Below are positions 18,401-26,351 of a stretch of 64,000 bases of DNA, in pieces. A program made the position numbers and the translations under genes. Location: contig CAJUGD010000006.1 in assembly GCA_910586205.1 (NCBI GenBank), positions 62,001-126,000 of the forward strand, read 5' to 3'. A model generated the notes under the pieces. The model worked only from the letters and a program-made list of their open reading frames with translations, ran no database searches and had not been told where the DNA came from. The DNA is from an uncultured Lachnospiraceae bacterium. Lineage in GTDB: Bacteria; Bacillota; Clostridia; Lachnospirales; Lachnospiraceae. The number at the start of each line of letters is the position of its first letter. Positions within the stretch are counted from its first letter, which is position 1.

Positions 18401-18588
18401 ACCGCCTCTGTCTCTGGCTCACTCTCCGTCTGTCCGCCTTCCTCCTTAGCAGCCTTTGTCTCCTGAACCAGACTATTGGTGGAAGCGATGCACACTCCTC
18501 CGGAGGTAACTGCCAGGGCCAGACAAAGCACCATGGATAATGTCCTCTTTGCCAGCATACTTCCCCAAAGCCTTGCAATATGCTTCAT
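12478..18588 (-). CDS. giant secreted repeat protein, tandem beta-sandwich (CBM-like) modules
   Basis: Predicted to be exported and to act outside the cell together with the GH26 enzyme encoded 48 nt upstream. The 2036-residue protein starts at an ATG 9 nt after AGGAGG and has a signal peptide (basic start, then LSMVLCLALAVTSGG). An acidic linker follows to about residue 85. Then come roughly ten related modules of 90-105 residues with the pattern F..xWxxxETxFS....Y..GD.V.VTxTFDK.V and a closing V.L..V.VE. The last five modules (about 1285-1800) are nearly identical. Two longer W-rich modules lie near 330-560, and a domain ending KFSDFAVVYAEPG lies near 870-990. The C-terminal part has ATASNA linkers and an acidic tail, with no LPxTG or membrane anchor. 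I do not recognise a named family; glycan binding is inferred from fold pattern, aromatic residues and location. Confidence 0.75.
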   Translation of the reverse strand: MKHIARLWGSMLAKRTLSMVLCLALAVTSGGVCIASTNSLVQETKAAKEEGGQTESEPETEAVLEETKKDAQPEKFGEEMLENDVNDETFEEEDTRCLHEFTALWVGYECKLTDYVDGYEPGDEVRITASFNKAVTSQIGLYIDGAWNSFRGEGKKRNITLVPDSDYLNIQISDLKGMSSVNLTEISVEIVRKGEADTGKYLHKFTGLWQGFETRFSDFNPDYEPGDKVRVNVTYSKYVSSQLGMNLNGEWSTLVGDGKSITKDVTPDNDYLNIQITDMWANYKVGIVSVSVDILEKGPGVSSYSSGSGRLTPTQYTKPGDYVLFSGEANEKYETNDGWILDCADTDWVTLKYSCIEDHENWGILGWGATVDGEWVDGPGYSADSSDSTKEVTQIFSVKYLRRMMKITPESNVSYVNLGAYSDGRIEELSLHVGTEIPREDSLFKDGAPNQAWVCTDIERILDAPDEKYLCVQYTCAASDFEGWTVLSWGASVDGEWRNGKSYKASYKEATRVHSFSMRMDAFRSMLHLSWDAKVDSIQLSAYNSARILDIWIADEKLEDAGDSKKDKIEKEGKYYSSNNNTYYDVSQKEGTEYPQDIELGPWEWTSGDKSLKNEQDIIDALKEGVYIVVEYEAEGGNEPNLQFTMTDNKQQGVTPTYVSNGTALFSYQDIQDFLSSYLVPWEVKNLQISSGDGNMVIKSIRIVVDDKELKEEPIAVLTKSWATYGTEISKWHSDYEVGDTVKVTVTFDKSASGAIAFDIGGVWNNGGYIKGKTISRTATPDKDHMDIQIGQMPENKSHVKIMDIKVEIAGKRNFNDYVVTEGSRIAGALASSMKETATAILSSEEINKGVKAVIVMENTSCSDAETDQIKNLFGSQADQIQIAKVSDIRVYKENDGERIRVSETEDPIRIKIPVPNELRKSNYDFAVIRNHNGELTYLEDLDGNSDTVTFASNKFSDFAVVYAEPGVFDQMSGAIKVFRSQWSGWETSFSAYNNKYKSGKPTKITLTFDKDVRAFVDYHKPDWTRVEGTGTGKTFTASITPADDSLTIGIADLDGNGTVKLVNVKVEQETERIKQFTAVNDRFATSFSAFNEMFVEGYPVTVKLTFDKEVAGCIGYHKNGTLEEITESQGAPGKVFTKTFTPGDDNLYVWIADMNGNASVNLTEVEVVQSVTPIYTFTHSWGGEGDTFSGKISDYCSDYETGDKVRITAVLNKTSQVKILTDSGGEGKEITDTGVRVNLITVPAGDGFSIQAGDDSKLPLGILNVIIEIVEKADPDPAEALFTFTQAWGGDNSTYETSFSDHMEDGALFQPGVETTVTMTFDETVGVKVQSYGGEGIEAEGKDKTVQFTVIPTEDRFSIQVKSVPGGKVNLLSVKAEQKEEPADALFTFTQAWGADNNTYETSFSEHMKGGELFRPGAETTVTLTFDDTVGVKVQSYGGDGIEAEGVNGTVQFQVKPTEDKFSIQVKSVPRGKVNLLSVEVEQKEEPTEALFTFTQAWGADNNTYETSFSKHMKDGMLFQPGAETTVTLTFDETVGVKVQSYGGDGIEAEGVNRTVQFQVKPTEDKFSIQVKSVPRGKVNLLSVEVEQKEEPTEALFTFTQAWGADNNTYETSFSEHMKDGMPFQPGAETTVTLIFDDTVGVKVQSYGGDGIEAEGTNKTVQFTVAPTENNFSIQVKSVPNGKVNLLSVEAVQEVETLFTFTQAWGGDNNTYEASFSEHMKDGEVFRLGVETSVTLTFDETVGVKVQSYGGDGIEAEGTDKTVQFTVTPTEDRFSIQVKSVPGGKVNLLFAEAEQTGTAFSLDEMIMSEEPIYGFTQPETVILNLADYSDEYENGLGVAVEMNLFSDGNFYAIVEDADHMTGKAKIPDKEKEDGSNVWGAPAATASNATAADVSDEEDIPKATASNATATASNAKAAAKSDTGKKTKQNREPIVFKSDADGMMTIKWSGNPQSGAIAVTILEMDGTQVNVDCIDVEEKGGSSETGSGEGSKSEEIELILDQEPAKKEESRTEDEDSSQDEPEIPDRKSLRLAEHY
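13190..14750 (-). repeat. five tandem near-identical coding repeats of about 310 bp
   Basis: Within the giant gene five units each begin LFTFTQAWG and end with GKVNLL and a short linker. Long stretches are identical at DNA level between the units near 13790-13960 and 14105-14275, including silent positions, showing recent duplication or gene conversion. The copy number is likely to vary between strains and could be collapsed in short-read assemblies. Confidence 0.9.
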
Positions 18589-18636
18589 ATTCCTTCCCTC
18601 CTGAAAATCCATCCTGCCTATATTCTCTCTTAACGG

Positions 18637-21600
18637 TTATCTCTTTTTCCTCTCTGTCATTAAAGCCACTGCACAGGCAGCCGCCACCAGAGCAATCACT
18701 CCGGAAGCCAGCGGAAGCAGACAGTCTGCAAGGGAAATGCTTCCCTTTGGTTCTGTTCCTGATTCTGTCCCGTTTCCAGGCTCCAGTCCTTTTTCCGCTT
18801 CCTTATCCATTGCTTCCCCAAGCTCTTTTGCCCCCTGCTCCATAACTGCAAATTCCGGCGCAGACCTCCCGGAAGCAACAGCCTTAATGTCATCATAGTA
18901 CAGCACGCCGCGAACCTCGCCGTTTTCATCGATTGCCGGCGAATCTTTGATGGCATTCACCCACAGACCAAAGCCTGACACATCTGCCGCCGCCTCTGAC
19001 GATAAGCTTCCTTTTCCGTTTTTATCCTGAAACTCGCTAAAAGGCATAGTCACCAGCATGGGCTCTGTGGTAGAAGCGTACTCTGGATATTCCTGCAGAT
19101 ATGCCTCATAGGAGCCTCCGCCTGCCGTGCTGATCTGAACCACGGTCTTCTGGTTATTGCCGTCCGGCTTTATAAAAAACTGCAGCGCATCACACTTTGA
19201 CCAGTCTGCCTCTTTGGGAAATTCACATCCCGCCCATCCATTGCGGGTCTCCATATAATCAAACCTCAGCGCATATTCCCCATTATACCGGATCTCGTCA
19301 GACAGGCTGATATTCAGCTCACATCCGCTGTCCTTGTTGCTGCTCCAGCTATCAAGAAGCAGATTCATAAGCCCTGCATAAGATTCAAAATCATCTACCA
19401 GCAACGGGTCTTCTGTTCTGGGGGCAATATTGTAGATCACCCGGATCTCCTGAAGCTTTTCCCCATTTACATACAATCCGACTTTTCCGTCCGCCGCTTC
19501 TCCCAGCTTTTCCAGTGTTCCTTTGTCCAGCACAGCCTCTGCCTGCTTCCCTTCTGTCTCTGCGCTGATGACTATCTGCTCTCCTCCCCCTTCCAGCCTG
19601 AACTCTGCTCCTGATACTTCCTGGTTCAGCCTGGCTTTCAAAACCTGTTCCTCCAATACCCTTACCCCTGCCACCGGCTCCGTAATGTACCCGGTAACTT
19701 GGTTATAGGGAAGAAGCTCTGCTTTTTCAAATCCGCCCTCAAGAATATCCCTCATCACCTGGGCCTGATCATTGGCAAAAATACTTTTCTTATTGTTATA
19801 GGAAGCAATAAAAGAATCTAAAAGCTCATGACCGAACAGCTTCCCGCCATCCCGTTTCTCCACCACAAAAGGCGTATAATATCCTCCGCTTCTTGCGTAA
19901 TTAGACCACAGCATAAAATAACAGCAGTCATACTCCGGCTTTGTCATAATATCCAGCACTTCCGTATACCATTCCGGCCTCCTGTTGCCCATCTCCGGGA
20001 TTCCTCCCGTTTTCATGGATGACATTCCGGTCTCCGTCACAGCCATCAATTTTCCATGCTCCTTAGCAAAGGCATCCGTCAGCTTCAGGGTGTTTTCAAA
20101 GCTCTGCAAAAAGGTATACCCTTCTGAATCCGGCGCCGGATTATTGTCATAGGTGTCAAACCCTACCAGATCCACATACTCATCACCAGGGTACCGTTCC
20201 TCATATTCAGCCAAATTGGCGGCCTCTGAACCAGGCCCGTACAGGTACAGCAGATTGTGAACATCTCTCTCGTCTCTTAAATATTCCACGGTAAACTTAT
20301 ACAGGCTTTTATAAGTCTCCGCATCACAGAATGCTTTCCCCCACCAGAACCAGCTCCCTGTGTTCTCATGAAGGGGCCTAAACAGCACCGGGCCTTTAAC
20401 CTGCTTTGCATAATCCGCTATCACATCCAGGTGCGCACAATATGCCTCATGAAATGCCCCGCCCGGCAGAATCTGATTGGCGCAGTTCCCCGTGAGCACA
20501 TAAGAATCTGCAGGAGTAAAATCAAATCCGTCATAGCTGTTTGCAAAAGTCCCTTCCAGCTTAATAGTTCCGGAAAAATTAGGCATATGGCTTGACAGGG
20601 TAATCATTGCCCCTCTGTCAATCGCCTCATTGCTGAAAAGCGCTGCCGCCTTAATATTTCCCTCATTGGTATCCGGTATCTTAGCCCCCGGATGGCGCTC
20701 GTTATATTTGCCGGCAAACCCGCCGAACAAACCACCGCAGTCCATACCCACAATCGCTGCCAAAGAACCGGTCATGTCCTCTGTGTCCGAATCCGACAGC
20801 TCTGCCGCCCCTGCTTTCAGCACTGTATCCTCCATATGGCCATATAAAGCGGCGTCTGCCTCTCCCACTGCCTTTAGATATTGATAAAGAGCTGCCACAG
20901 AAGGATCTGCCTTTGGATCCGCCAGCCTCAGTTCCCTCTCATAAGGAAAATCAACTCCATTTACACGAAGCGCTCCCTCACTTCCGGAAATCACGGTTTC
21001 TGTTTTTACCGGAATCGTTGATTCCACCAGGAATTTCTCCTTTTTCACATTACTCAGGGTAATATTGTCCAGCCAGATTTCCCCGTGATAATCCGTATTT
21101 TCCCCAATGATTAAAAGCAGCAGCTTCCCCGGCTTTTCCCTTTGCGTATACTTTTCATCACAGCTCAGGGACAAATTCACCAGTTTCATTCCATTTATTT
21201 CCTCTGCCGGCGTCTCCATCACTTTACAGTTCTGATCCCCGAAAATATTATTAGAAAATGCCTTAACCGACAACTGGCCTGTAGTAAATGCCGCCGGGTC
21301 ATAATAAAGATCAAAGTTCAAAACCTTATAAGGGGAATAATCAATTCCTTCTGCTTCTGCCAGGCAGATTCCGGTCTGGCTGTAGCTGTTATTTACATTT
21401 TGGGAATAGTCCAGCTTTAAGCAAAGCATTCCCTTTTCCTCGTCATATTCACAGCTCCCCTCCCCCTGGTAGCTGTCCCCGGCCCAACTGTCATCATATA
21501 CCCAGCCCTGGTCCCCGTCCTCAAAGTCCCATACCCTGGTCACTTCTCCCGGATCTCCAAAAGCAGTCCCTAAGCACATAAAGGACTCTGTCAAAACCAT

Positions 21601-21648
21601 TGCTGCCAATATTGCCAGCCCTCTGACCTTTTTCCTTCCTCTCCTCAC
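18637..21648 (-). CDS. membrane-anchored endo-beta-1,4-mannanase (GH26) with two carbohydrate-binding modules
   Basis: Cleaves mannan backbones at the cell surface. Order of parts in 1003 residues: signal peptide (RRGRKK then LAILAAMVLTESF), CBM27-like beta-sandwich (about 35-200, opening VWDFEDGDQGWVYDD), GH26 barrel (about 230-640), a spacer, a second beta-sandwich (about 750-910, opening LLVDDFESYAG), and a C-terminal membrane helix (ASGVIALVAAACAVALM) with basic ERKKR tail. The acid/base Glu is in RPLHENTGSWFWWG near 430 and the nucleophile Glu in AVTETGMSS near 541. I chose the GTG at 21648 because GGAGG lies 9 nt before it and the product opens with a proper signal peptide; the frame extends to an ATG at 21717 that would overlap the permease gene. 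Confidence 0.92.
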   Translation of the reverse strand: MRRGRKKVRGLAILAAMVLTESFMCLGTAFGDPGEVTRVWDFEDGDQGWVYDDSWAGDSYQGEGSCEYDEEKGMLCLKLDYSQNVNNSYSQTGICLAEAEGIDYSPYKVLNFDLYYDPAAFTTGQLSVKAFSNNIFGDQNCKVMETPAEEINGMKLVNLSLSCDEKYTQREKPGKLLLLIIGENTDYHGEIWLDNITLSNVKKEKFLVESTIPVKTETVISGSEGALRVNGVDFPYERELRLADPKADPSVAALYQYLKAVGEADAALYGHMEDTVLKAGAAELSDSDTEDMTGSLAAIVGMDCGGLFGGFAGKYNERHPGAKIPDTNEGNIKAAALFSNEAIDRGAMITLSSHMPNFSGTIKLEGTFANSYDGFDFTPADSYVLTGNCANQILPGGAFHEAYCAHLDVIADYAKQVKGPVLFRPLHENTGSWFWWGKAFCDAETYKSLYKFTVEYLRDERDVHNLLYLYGPGSEAANLAEYEERYPGDEYVDLVGFDTYDNNPAPDSEGYTFLQSFENTLKLTDAFAKEHGKLMAVTETGMSSMKTGGIPEMGNRRPEWYTEVLDIMTKPEYDCCYFMLWSNYARSGGYYTPFVVEKRDGGKLFGHELLDSFIASYNNKKSIFANDQAQVMRDILEGGFEKAELLPYNQVTGYITEPVAGVRVLEEQVLKARLNQEVSGAEFRLEGGGEQIVISAETEGKQAEAVLDKGTLEKLGEAADGKVGLYVNGEKLQEIRVIYNIAPRTEDPLLVDDFESYAGLMNLLLDSWSSNKDSGCELNISLSDEIRYNGEYALRFDYMETRNGWAGCEFPKEADWSKCDALQFFIKPDGNNQKTVVQISTAGGGSYEAYLQEYPEYASTTEPMLVTMPFSEFQDKNGKGSLSSEAAADVSGFGLWVNAIKDSPAIDENGEVRGVLYYDDIKAVASGRSAPEFAVMEQGAKELGEAMDKEAEKGLEPGNGTESGTEPKGSISLADCLLPLASGVIALVAAACAVALMTERKKR

Positions 21649-21682
21649 CCCTGCACACCTCCAAACTTCTGAATGTCCTCTT

Positions 21683-22525
21683 TTATCCTTTGACGGCTCC
21701 TGCTGCCATCCCTCCATACACCTTCTTCTGAAATATCAAAAACAGCACTAAAATCGGCGCAATCGTTATCAGCACTCCCGCACAAATATAATTATACTGA
21801 TTTCCGTATGGACCTGTAAATGTATAAAGCGCTGTGGAGATCGTCTTTAGCTTCGGAGCCTGCAGATAAAGATTGGAAGCATAGTATTCGTTATAGACAC
21901 TCACACCCTTAAGCAGTACGGAGGTCATAATCGCAGGCTTTAAAAGAGGAAATAAAATCTTAAAAAACACTCCGAAATACGTGCATCCATCCATAATCGC
22001 CGACTCATCTAAGGACACCGGCAGATTTTCAAAAAACTGCAGGAATATGTAAATCGAAATAATATCTGTCCCCATCAGCACAATCATATACCCATACAGA
22101 TGGTTCACAAAACCCAGAGAATACATGATCTGATAGATTGTCACCTGCATGGCAATCCCCGGCAGCAGCGCCGCAAACATAAACAGATTCTGCACCAGCG
22201 CCCGTCCCGGAAACCGGAACCGGTTCAGCACATAAGCCAGCATGGAGCCCATAAAAACAGAAGCCGTCAGCACAACCACCAGCACCATTGCCGTATTCAG
22301 AAATCCCCGCAGCATATTCGCCTTCTGAAATGCAATCACAAAATTTTCAAAGTTGAGAAATGACCGCGGCAAATCCAAAACCGAAGTAGACGCATATTCC
22401 TCATTGGTCTTAAACGCTGTCAAAATGCACACGCACACCGGAATCAGCGCACACAATCCTGCAAACACCAGGGAAACATATTTTAAAATCTCAAATACCA
22501 GGGAAATCCCTTTCTTTTTCTTCAT
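21683..22525 (-). CDS. ABC sugar transporter inner-membrane permease (MalG type)
   Basis: Second permease subunit of the mannooligosaccharide importer. The 280 residues have six membrane segments and the family's EAA-like cytoplasmic loop, seen here as ESAIMDGCTYFGVFFKILFPLLKPAI near 180-205. It overlaps the upstream permease gene by 4 nt (ATGA), so the two are translationally coupled, and it precedes the GH26 gene by 34 nt. No ATPase gene is present nearby. Firmicutes often use a shared MsmX-type ATPase encoded elsewhere. Confidence 0.9.
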   Translation of the reverse strand: MKKKKGISLVFEILKYVSLVFAGLCALIPVCVCILTAFKTNEEYASTSVLDLPRSFLNFENFVIAFQKANMLRGFLNTAMVLVVVLTASVFMGSMLAYVLNRFRFPGRALVQNLFMFAALLPGIAMQVTIYQIMYSLGFVNHLYGYMIVLMGTDIISIYIFLQFFENLPVSLDESAIMDGCTYFGVFFKILFPLLKPAIMTSVLLKGVSVYNEYYASNLYLQAPKLKTISTALYTFTGPYGNQYNYICAGVLITIAPILVLFLIFQKKVYGGMAAGAVKG

Positions 22526-23532
22526 CGCGCCGCTGCTCCTTTCTGTGCTTTTCTTTTCTGCTCGGCCTTTTTCCTCTTTCTTACGGCAGCCCTGGATTCA
22601 TCATCCGTCCCATTATCAAACACATAGGCAAAGAACAGTTTCTGAGCAACCGTGCAGAGAATAATAATTGCCAACAATACAATTGCCATGGCACAGGCCA
22701 GGCCTACCTTTTGATTCTCATGGGCCAAACGGTTCATAATTACAAAATAAGTGCCTGTTCCCATGGTGCCGTTGGTGATAACATAAGGAGGCTCAAATGC
22801 ACTTAAAGAACCGCTGATGGAAAGAATCAGGTTCAGCACAATAATCGATTTAATGCTCGGCAGAATAATATAGCGGAACCTGTGCCAGTTATTTGCCCCG
22901 TCCAGAGCTGCCGCTTCATAAAGATCTGTATCCACTGACATCATTGCACCTAAAAACATAATCATATTCTGCCCTGTATACCGCCAGACAGATGTTGCCG
23001 CCAAAGCAATATTGTTGATGCTCTGATCCTGAAGCCAATAAGGAATATTATCCAGCTTCATTCCAAGCATCTGTAAAAGCGAGTCAAACACAAACCCACG
23101 GGCATAGAAGAATTTAAAAATAAATCCCACTGCAATACCGCATATCAGGTAAGGAAAAAACAGAGCCGCTTTAAATACCGATTCTCCTTTGACCTTAAAT
23201 ACCATGAGAGTGGCAAAGAACAATGCCAGCACCAACTGAACCACAGCACCGCCCATATAATACACACTTACCAGCAAAGCCCGGAAAATCTCTGTCCGAT
23301 GAAACACATCCACATAATTAGCCAGCCCTACAAACTTCCTCGGCCCAATATATTTCATATTGTAAAAGCTGAACTGCACCATTCTCATAAACGGCAGGTA
23401 TGTAAACACAATCAACAGCAAAAGCGGAGCAAATAGAAAGGTCACGATCACGAAAAATTGCTGCGCCTTTCTGCTTTTCATCTTCTCTGCAAATGTTTTC
23501 TTCCCTGCTACGGTGTTTCTGCCTCTCTCCAT
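22522..23532 (-). CDS. ABC sugar transporter inner-membrane permease (MalF type)
   Basis: First permease subunit, 336 residues, with a long basic N-terminal tail and six membrane segments. The EAA-like loop reads YEAAALDGANNWHRFRYIILPSI near 210-232. The C-terminus ends in a strongly basic tail (RKRKKAEQKRKAQK). The start has GGAAG upstream. It lies 57 nt after the binding-protein gene and is coupled to the second permease. Confidence 0.9.
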   Translation of the reverse strand: MERGRNTVAGKKTFAEKMKSRKAQQFFVIVTFLFAPLLLLIVFTYLPFMRMVQFSFYNMKYIGPRKFVGLANYVDVFHRTEIFRALLVSVYYMGGAVVQLVLALFFATLMVFKVKGESVFKAALFFPYLICGIAVGFIFKFFYARGFVFDSLLQMLGMKLDNIPYWLQDQSINNIALAATSVWRYTGQNMIMFLGAMMSVDTDLYEAAALDGANNWHRFRYIILPSIKSIIVLNLILSISGSLSAFEPPYVITNGTMGTGTYFVIMNRLAHENQKVGLACAMAIVLLAIIILCTVAQKLFFAYVFDNGTDDESRAAVRKRKKAEQKRKAQKGAAAR

Positions 23533-23589
23533 CCTGCATCTTCCTTTCTCGTAAAAGCCCAGACAATCAGACTGCGCTTCCTATTCCAA

Positions 23590-24960
23590 TCAGTATTTCA
23601 AAATATCCACACCTAAGCTCTCCTGCGCTGCTGTCCATTTGGCATTCCACTCTGCCATCAGCGTATCCAGATCCTTTGTCCCATAAAGAGCGCTCTCCAA
23701 AATCTCGCAGTCCGGATAATCATTGTTATTGATACCTACTTCACTCTCATTATTCACGTCGTCAAACAAGGTTTCTTCCCCTTCAGCAGCCGGATTATTG
23801 CTGAGAATTTCCACACCGTCAAACTCTGACAGGGAATCCGGAAGGGGTTCTGACTTTAAAGCCGGGATTGTGCCTTCATCCACAAATATGGGCGATTCCT
23901 CCAAAAGCCATTTCAGATAAACCATGGAAGCAATTTGGTTGTCCTCTGAAGCCTTGTTGTTGATGCCGTAAGAATAGTTTCCATCGCCTGAAGCATACCG
24001 CTTGCCGTTTACTGTAATGGGAAATGGCATATACCCAACATCTTCCGGCGTAGCCCCCGCACCCTTACATTGCTCCACTGCCCAGGATCCCAAAACCATA
24101 GTTGCAATCTCGCCCTTGTTGATCATCCCCTTAGAAGCCTCCCAGTCACTGCTGGCCGGATCATCTTCCACCAGTTTCCGGCTGACTGCCTCGTAAAGCA
24201 CATAGTAAACCGCATAAGGTCCTGACATGTCGTCCCTTTTTGCAAATGGGTCTTTGGTATGGGGCAGATTACCCAGCATAAAATCCGGATCGCCGGTAGC
24301 CGTAATCCCAATGTATGGATCCCACGCTCCCATGGGCCATCCTGCCGCAAAATTCGTATACAGCGGAATCGCTCCGGTATTATCCTTTATCTTCTGCAAA
24401 CAATCCAGAAATTCATCTGGTGTTGCAGGCAGTATTTCAATTCCCGCCTCCTTCCAGATACGTTTGTTATAAATAACCCCTCCTGCTGTCCCTCCGTTGG
24501 GAATCCCATACTGGATGCCGCCATAATTTTTGTCTGCCAAAAAATTATAAATCTCATTCAGAGAAGCAAACTCCCCTAAAGGAGCAAAATATTCGGACAA
24601 CTCACTCTTGGCCACTGATGTAGGGATATAGCAGATATCACCCCAATCCCCTGTGGGAAGCCGCAGGTTCAACGCCTGCTCATAATCTGTAACCGCCTCA
24701 TACTCCACGGTAATGTTGGGATACAGCTTCATAAACTGATCCGCATATCCCTTGTAAACCGTATCCACAACATCTGTCCGATTGGTCAGAACCTTGATGG
24801 ATGCTGTGATATCCTGATAATCACTTCCAAGCTCAATCGAATCTATGCTGGGAATACTCACTGCTGCTGTGCCCCCGCTTTCCTCAGATCCTCCGCACGC
24901 TGCCAACGAAAGTGCCATTGTCAGCGCTGTCCCCAAAGCAACCATTTTCTTGATTTTCAT
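23590..24960 (-). CDS. ABC sugar-binding lipoprotein of the mannan locus
   Basis: Extracellular solute-binding protein (family 1), 456 residues, lipid-anchored. The signal peptide ends at a lipobox LAAC (residues 19-22), followed by a Gly/Ser linker. It delivers mannooligosaccharides, inferred from the locus, to the permeases encoded next. It is the first gene of the operon SBP-permease-permease-GH26-giant protein and has a strong promoter with paired operator-like elements just upstream. Confidence 0.9.
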   Translation of the reverse strand: MKIKKMVALGTALTMALSLAACGGSEESGGTAAVSIPSIDSIELGSDYQDITASIKVLTNRTDVVDTVYKGYADQFMKLYPNITVEYEAVTDYEQALNLRLPTGDWGDICYIPTSVAKSELSEYFAPLGEFASLNEIYNFLADKNYGGIQYGIPNGGTAGGVIYNKRIWKEAGIEILPATPDEFLDCLQKIKDNTGAIPLYTNFAAGWPMGAWDPYIGITATGDPDFMLGNLPHTKDPFAKRDDMSGPYAVYYVLYEAVSRKLVEDDPASSDWEASKGMINKGEIATMVLGSWAVEQCKGAGATPEDVGYMPFPITVNGKRYASGDGNYSYGINNKASEDNQIASMVYLKWLLEESPIFVDEGTIPALKSEPLPDSLSEFDGVEILSNNPAAEGEETLFDDVNNESEVGINNNDYPDCEILESALYGTKDLDTLMAEWNAKWTAAQESLGVDILKY

Positions 24961-24995
24961 AAACTAATCCGCCCTTCTTGTTTAATTTTAATTTA

Positions 24996-25024
24996 ATTAT
25001 AATATTGATTTAATTTAATTTCAA
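24996..25024 (-). promoter_or_regulatory. sigma-A promoter and operator-like repeats of the ABC/GH26 operon
   Basis: Minus-strand TTGAAA (25024-25019), 17-nt spacer, TATAAT (25001-24996), with TTAAATTAA directly after each box. It is nearly the same sequence as the GH36 promoter. The 346-nt gap 24961-25306 also contains an upstream GAAATTAAATTAA at 25176-25188 and the terminator of lacI; no gene is seen. Confidence 0.8.
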
Positions 25025-25175
25025 TAGAAAAGTAAGCTGTTTTGTATTTTTGTTAATATTATACTATATTTTAACAAAAAATTATACGATATAACTAGTT
25101 TTAATCTCTGTTCATACTTATTTTTAAGAAACACTACTTAATTAATTTGATATTTCATTAATAATATTAATCTTT

Positions 25176-25188
25176 TTAATTTAATTTC
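25176..25188 (-). promoter_or_regulatory. distal AAATTAAATTAA element
   Basis: The same 13-mer as at 3108-3120, about 150 nt upstream of the ABC-operon -35 box. Candidate auxiliary operator. Confidence 0.4.
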
Positions 25189-25255
25189 TTTTGTTCTTGT
25201 CTTCTTCAACGCCTTTTAAGCATCTGTCCCTGCTTCTTCACATTGAAAAACGCAC

Positions 25256-25287
25256 AAAAAAAGAAGCCTTTCTCACAAAAAGACTTC
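25256..25287 (-). terminator. rho-independent terminator of the mannan lacI
   Basis: On the minus strand GAAGTCTTT and AAAGGCTTC form a 9-bp stem (one G-U pair) around a 7-nt loop, followed by seven Ts. It lies 20 nt after the LacI stop codon. Confidence 0.85.
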
Positions 25288-25306
25288 CTACTTTTACCAT
25301 ATCTCC

Positions 25307-26314
25307 CTATGGAATGTGCCGAACACTTTCCTTCTCCACCACAATGCCTGACACCAGCCTCATGTCAGACGGAGCTGTTCTATGCTCTACTAAAGAGACA
25401 ATAATTTTAACCGCACACCGAACCATCTCCTTAATATCCACCTCGTAGCTGGTAATCGAAATGTCGCATAGCCCCTCATAAAGATAATTATCAAAACCTA
25501 CAATAGAAATATCCTCTGGTATCCGATATCCCCGTCTTTTCAAAAGGTTCGCCATCTCACTGGCAGTCAAATCACAATTACACGCAAAGGCTGTAGGCAT
25601 CCGTTCAGGCAGGCGAATGTTCCCAATCTGCCCTTCCATGGTCCGGTCGTCAATCACCCAATCCCGATTAAGCTCCAGGCCGTTTTCCAAAAGCGCTTTT
25701 CGATATCCAAAATACCTGTCTGTTATACTGTTACTAGCCAAAAGAGTTCCCACATACGCGATTTCCCTGTGCCCCTGCTCGATCAGATAATTCACCATCT
25801 TGTACATTCCATAATAATTATCTGCCATTACAGAAGGAGCCCGAAGCCCCCGCATCATAAAATCCACCATAACCATAGGCAAATCCGGCTGACTGTCTAA
25901 AAACTCCAGATACTTTCTGCTGATCTCGCCAATCACAATCACACCCTGAACCTGCTGTTCCATTGCAAACAGCGGAAGCTGCAGCGCGTCCTCCCTCTCA
26001 TGGCGCAGCACCTCGAACAAAATCACACAGCTATGCAGCCCTGCAATCAGCGAAAGCTCCTGATAAACCTTCCAATAGTAAGAGGGATAAGGTCCCAAAT
26101 ACTTTTCTCCGATAATCACCCCTATGTTCAGTATCTTTTTTCCGTTCCCTCCGCTGCTTCCCCTGGTCTGATATCCCATCTCAGCCGCCACCTGCTTAAT
26201 CCTTGCCCGCAGCTCCTCACTGACCCCCTTCTGCCCTGCCAGTGCGTTAGAAACCGTGACCGTGCTTACCTGCAGCTTCTCTGCTATATCAGACAAACGA
26301 ACTGTTTTTTTCAT
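25307..26314 (-). CDS. LacI-family repressor of the mannan locus
   Basis: Transcriptional regulator, 335 residues. Residues 1-50 hold the LacI helix-turn-helix and hinge (VRLSDIAEKLQVSTVTVSNALAGQKGVSEELR). The rest is a periplasmic-binding-protein-like effector domain (VIVIGEI near 130, ISIVGFDNYLY near 275). Its own promoter carries variants of the AAATTAA elements found at the three mannan operons, so it probably represses all four units, induced by a mannan-derived sugar. Both the target set and inducer are inferred. Confidence 0.9.
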   Translation of the reverse strand: MKKTVRLSDIAEKLQVSTVTVSNALAGQKGVSEELRARIKQVAAEMGYQTRGSSGGNGKKILNIGVIIGEKYLGPYPSYYWKVYQELSLIAGLHSCVILFEVLRHEREDALQLPLFAMEQQVQGVIVIGEISRKYLEFLDSQPDLPMVMVDFMMRGLRAPSVMADNYYGMYKMVNYLIEQGHREIAYVGTLLASNSITDRYFGYRKALLENGLELNRDWVIDDRTMEGQIGNIRLPERMPTAFACNCDLTASEMANLLKRRGYRIPEDISIVGFDNYLYEGLCDISITSYEVDIKEMVRCAVKIIVSLVEHRTAPSDMRLVSGIVVEKESVRHIP

Positions 26315-26351
26315 TTAATTTACCCACCGATTTTTAATATACTTTAACTTT

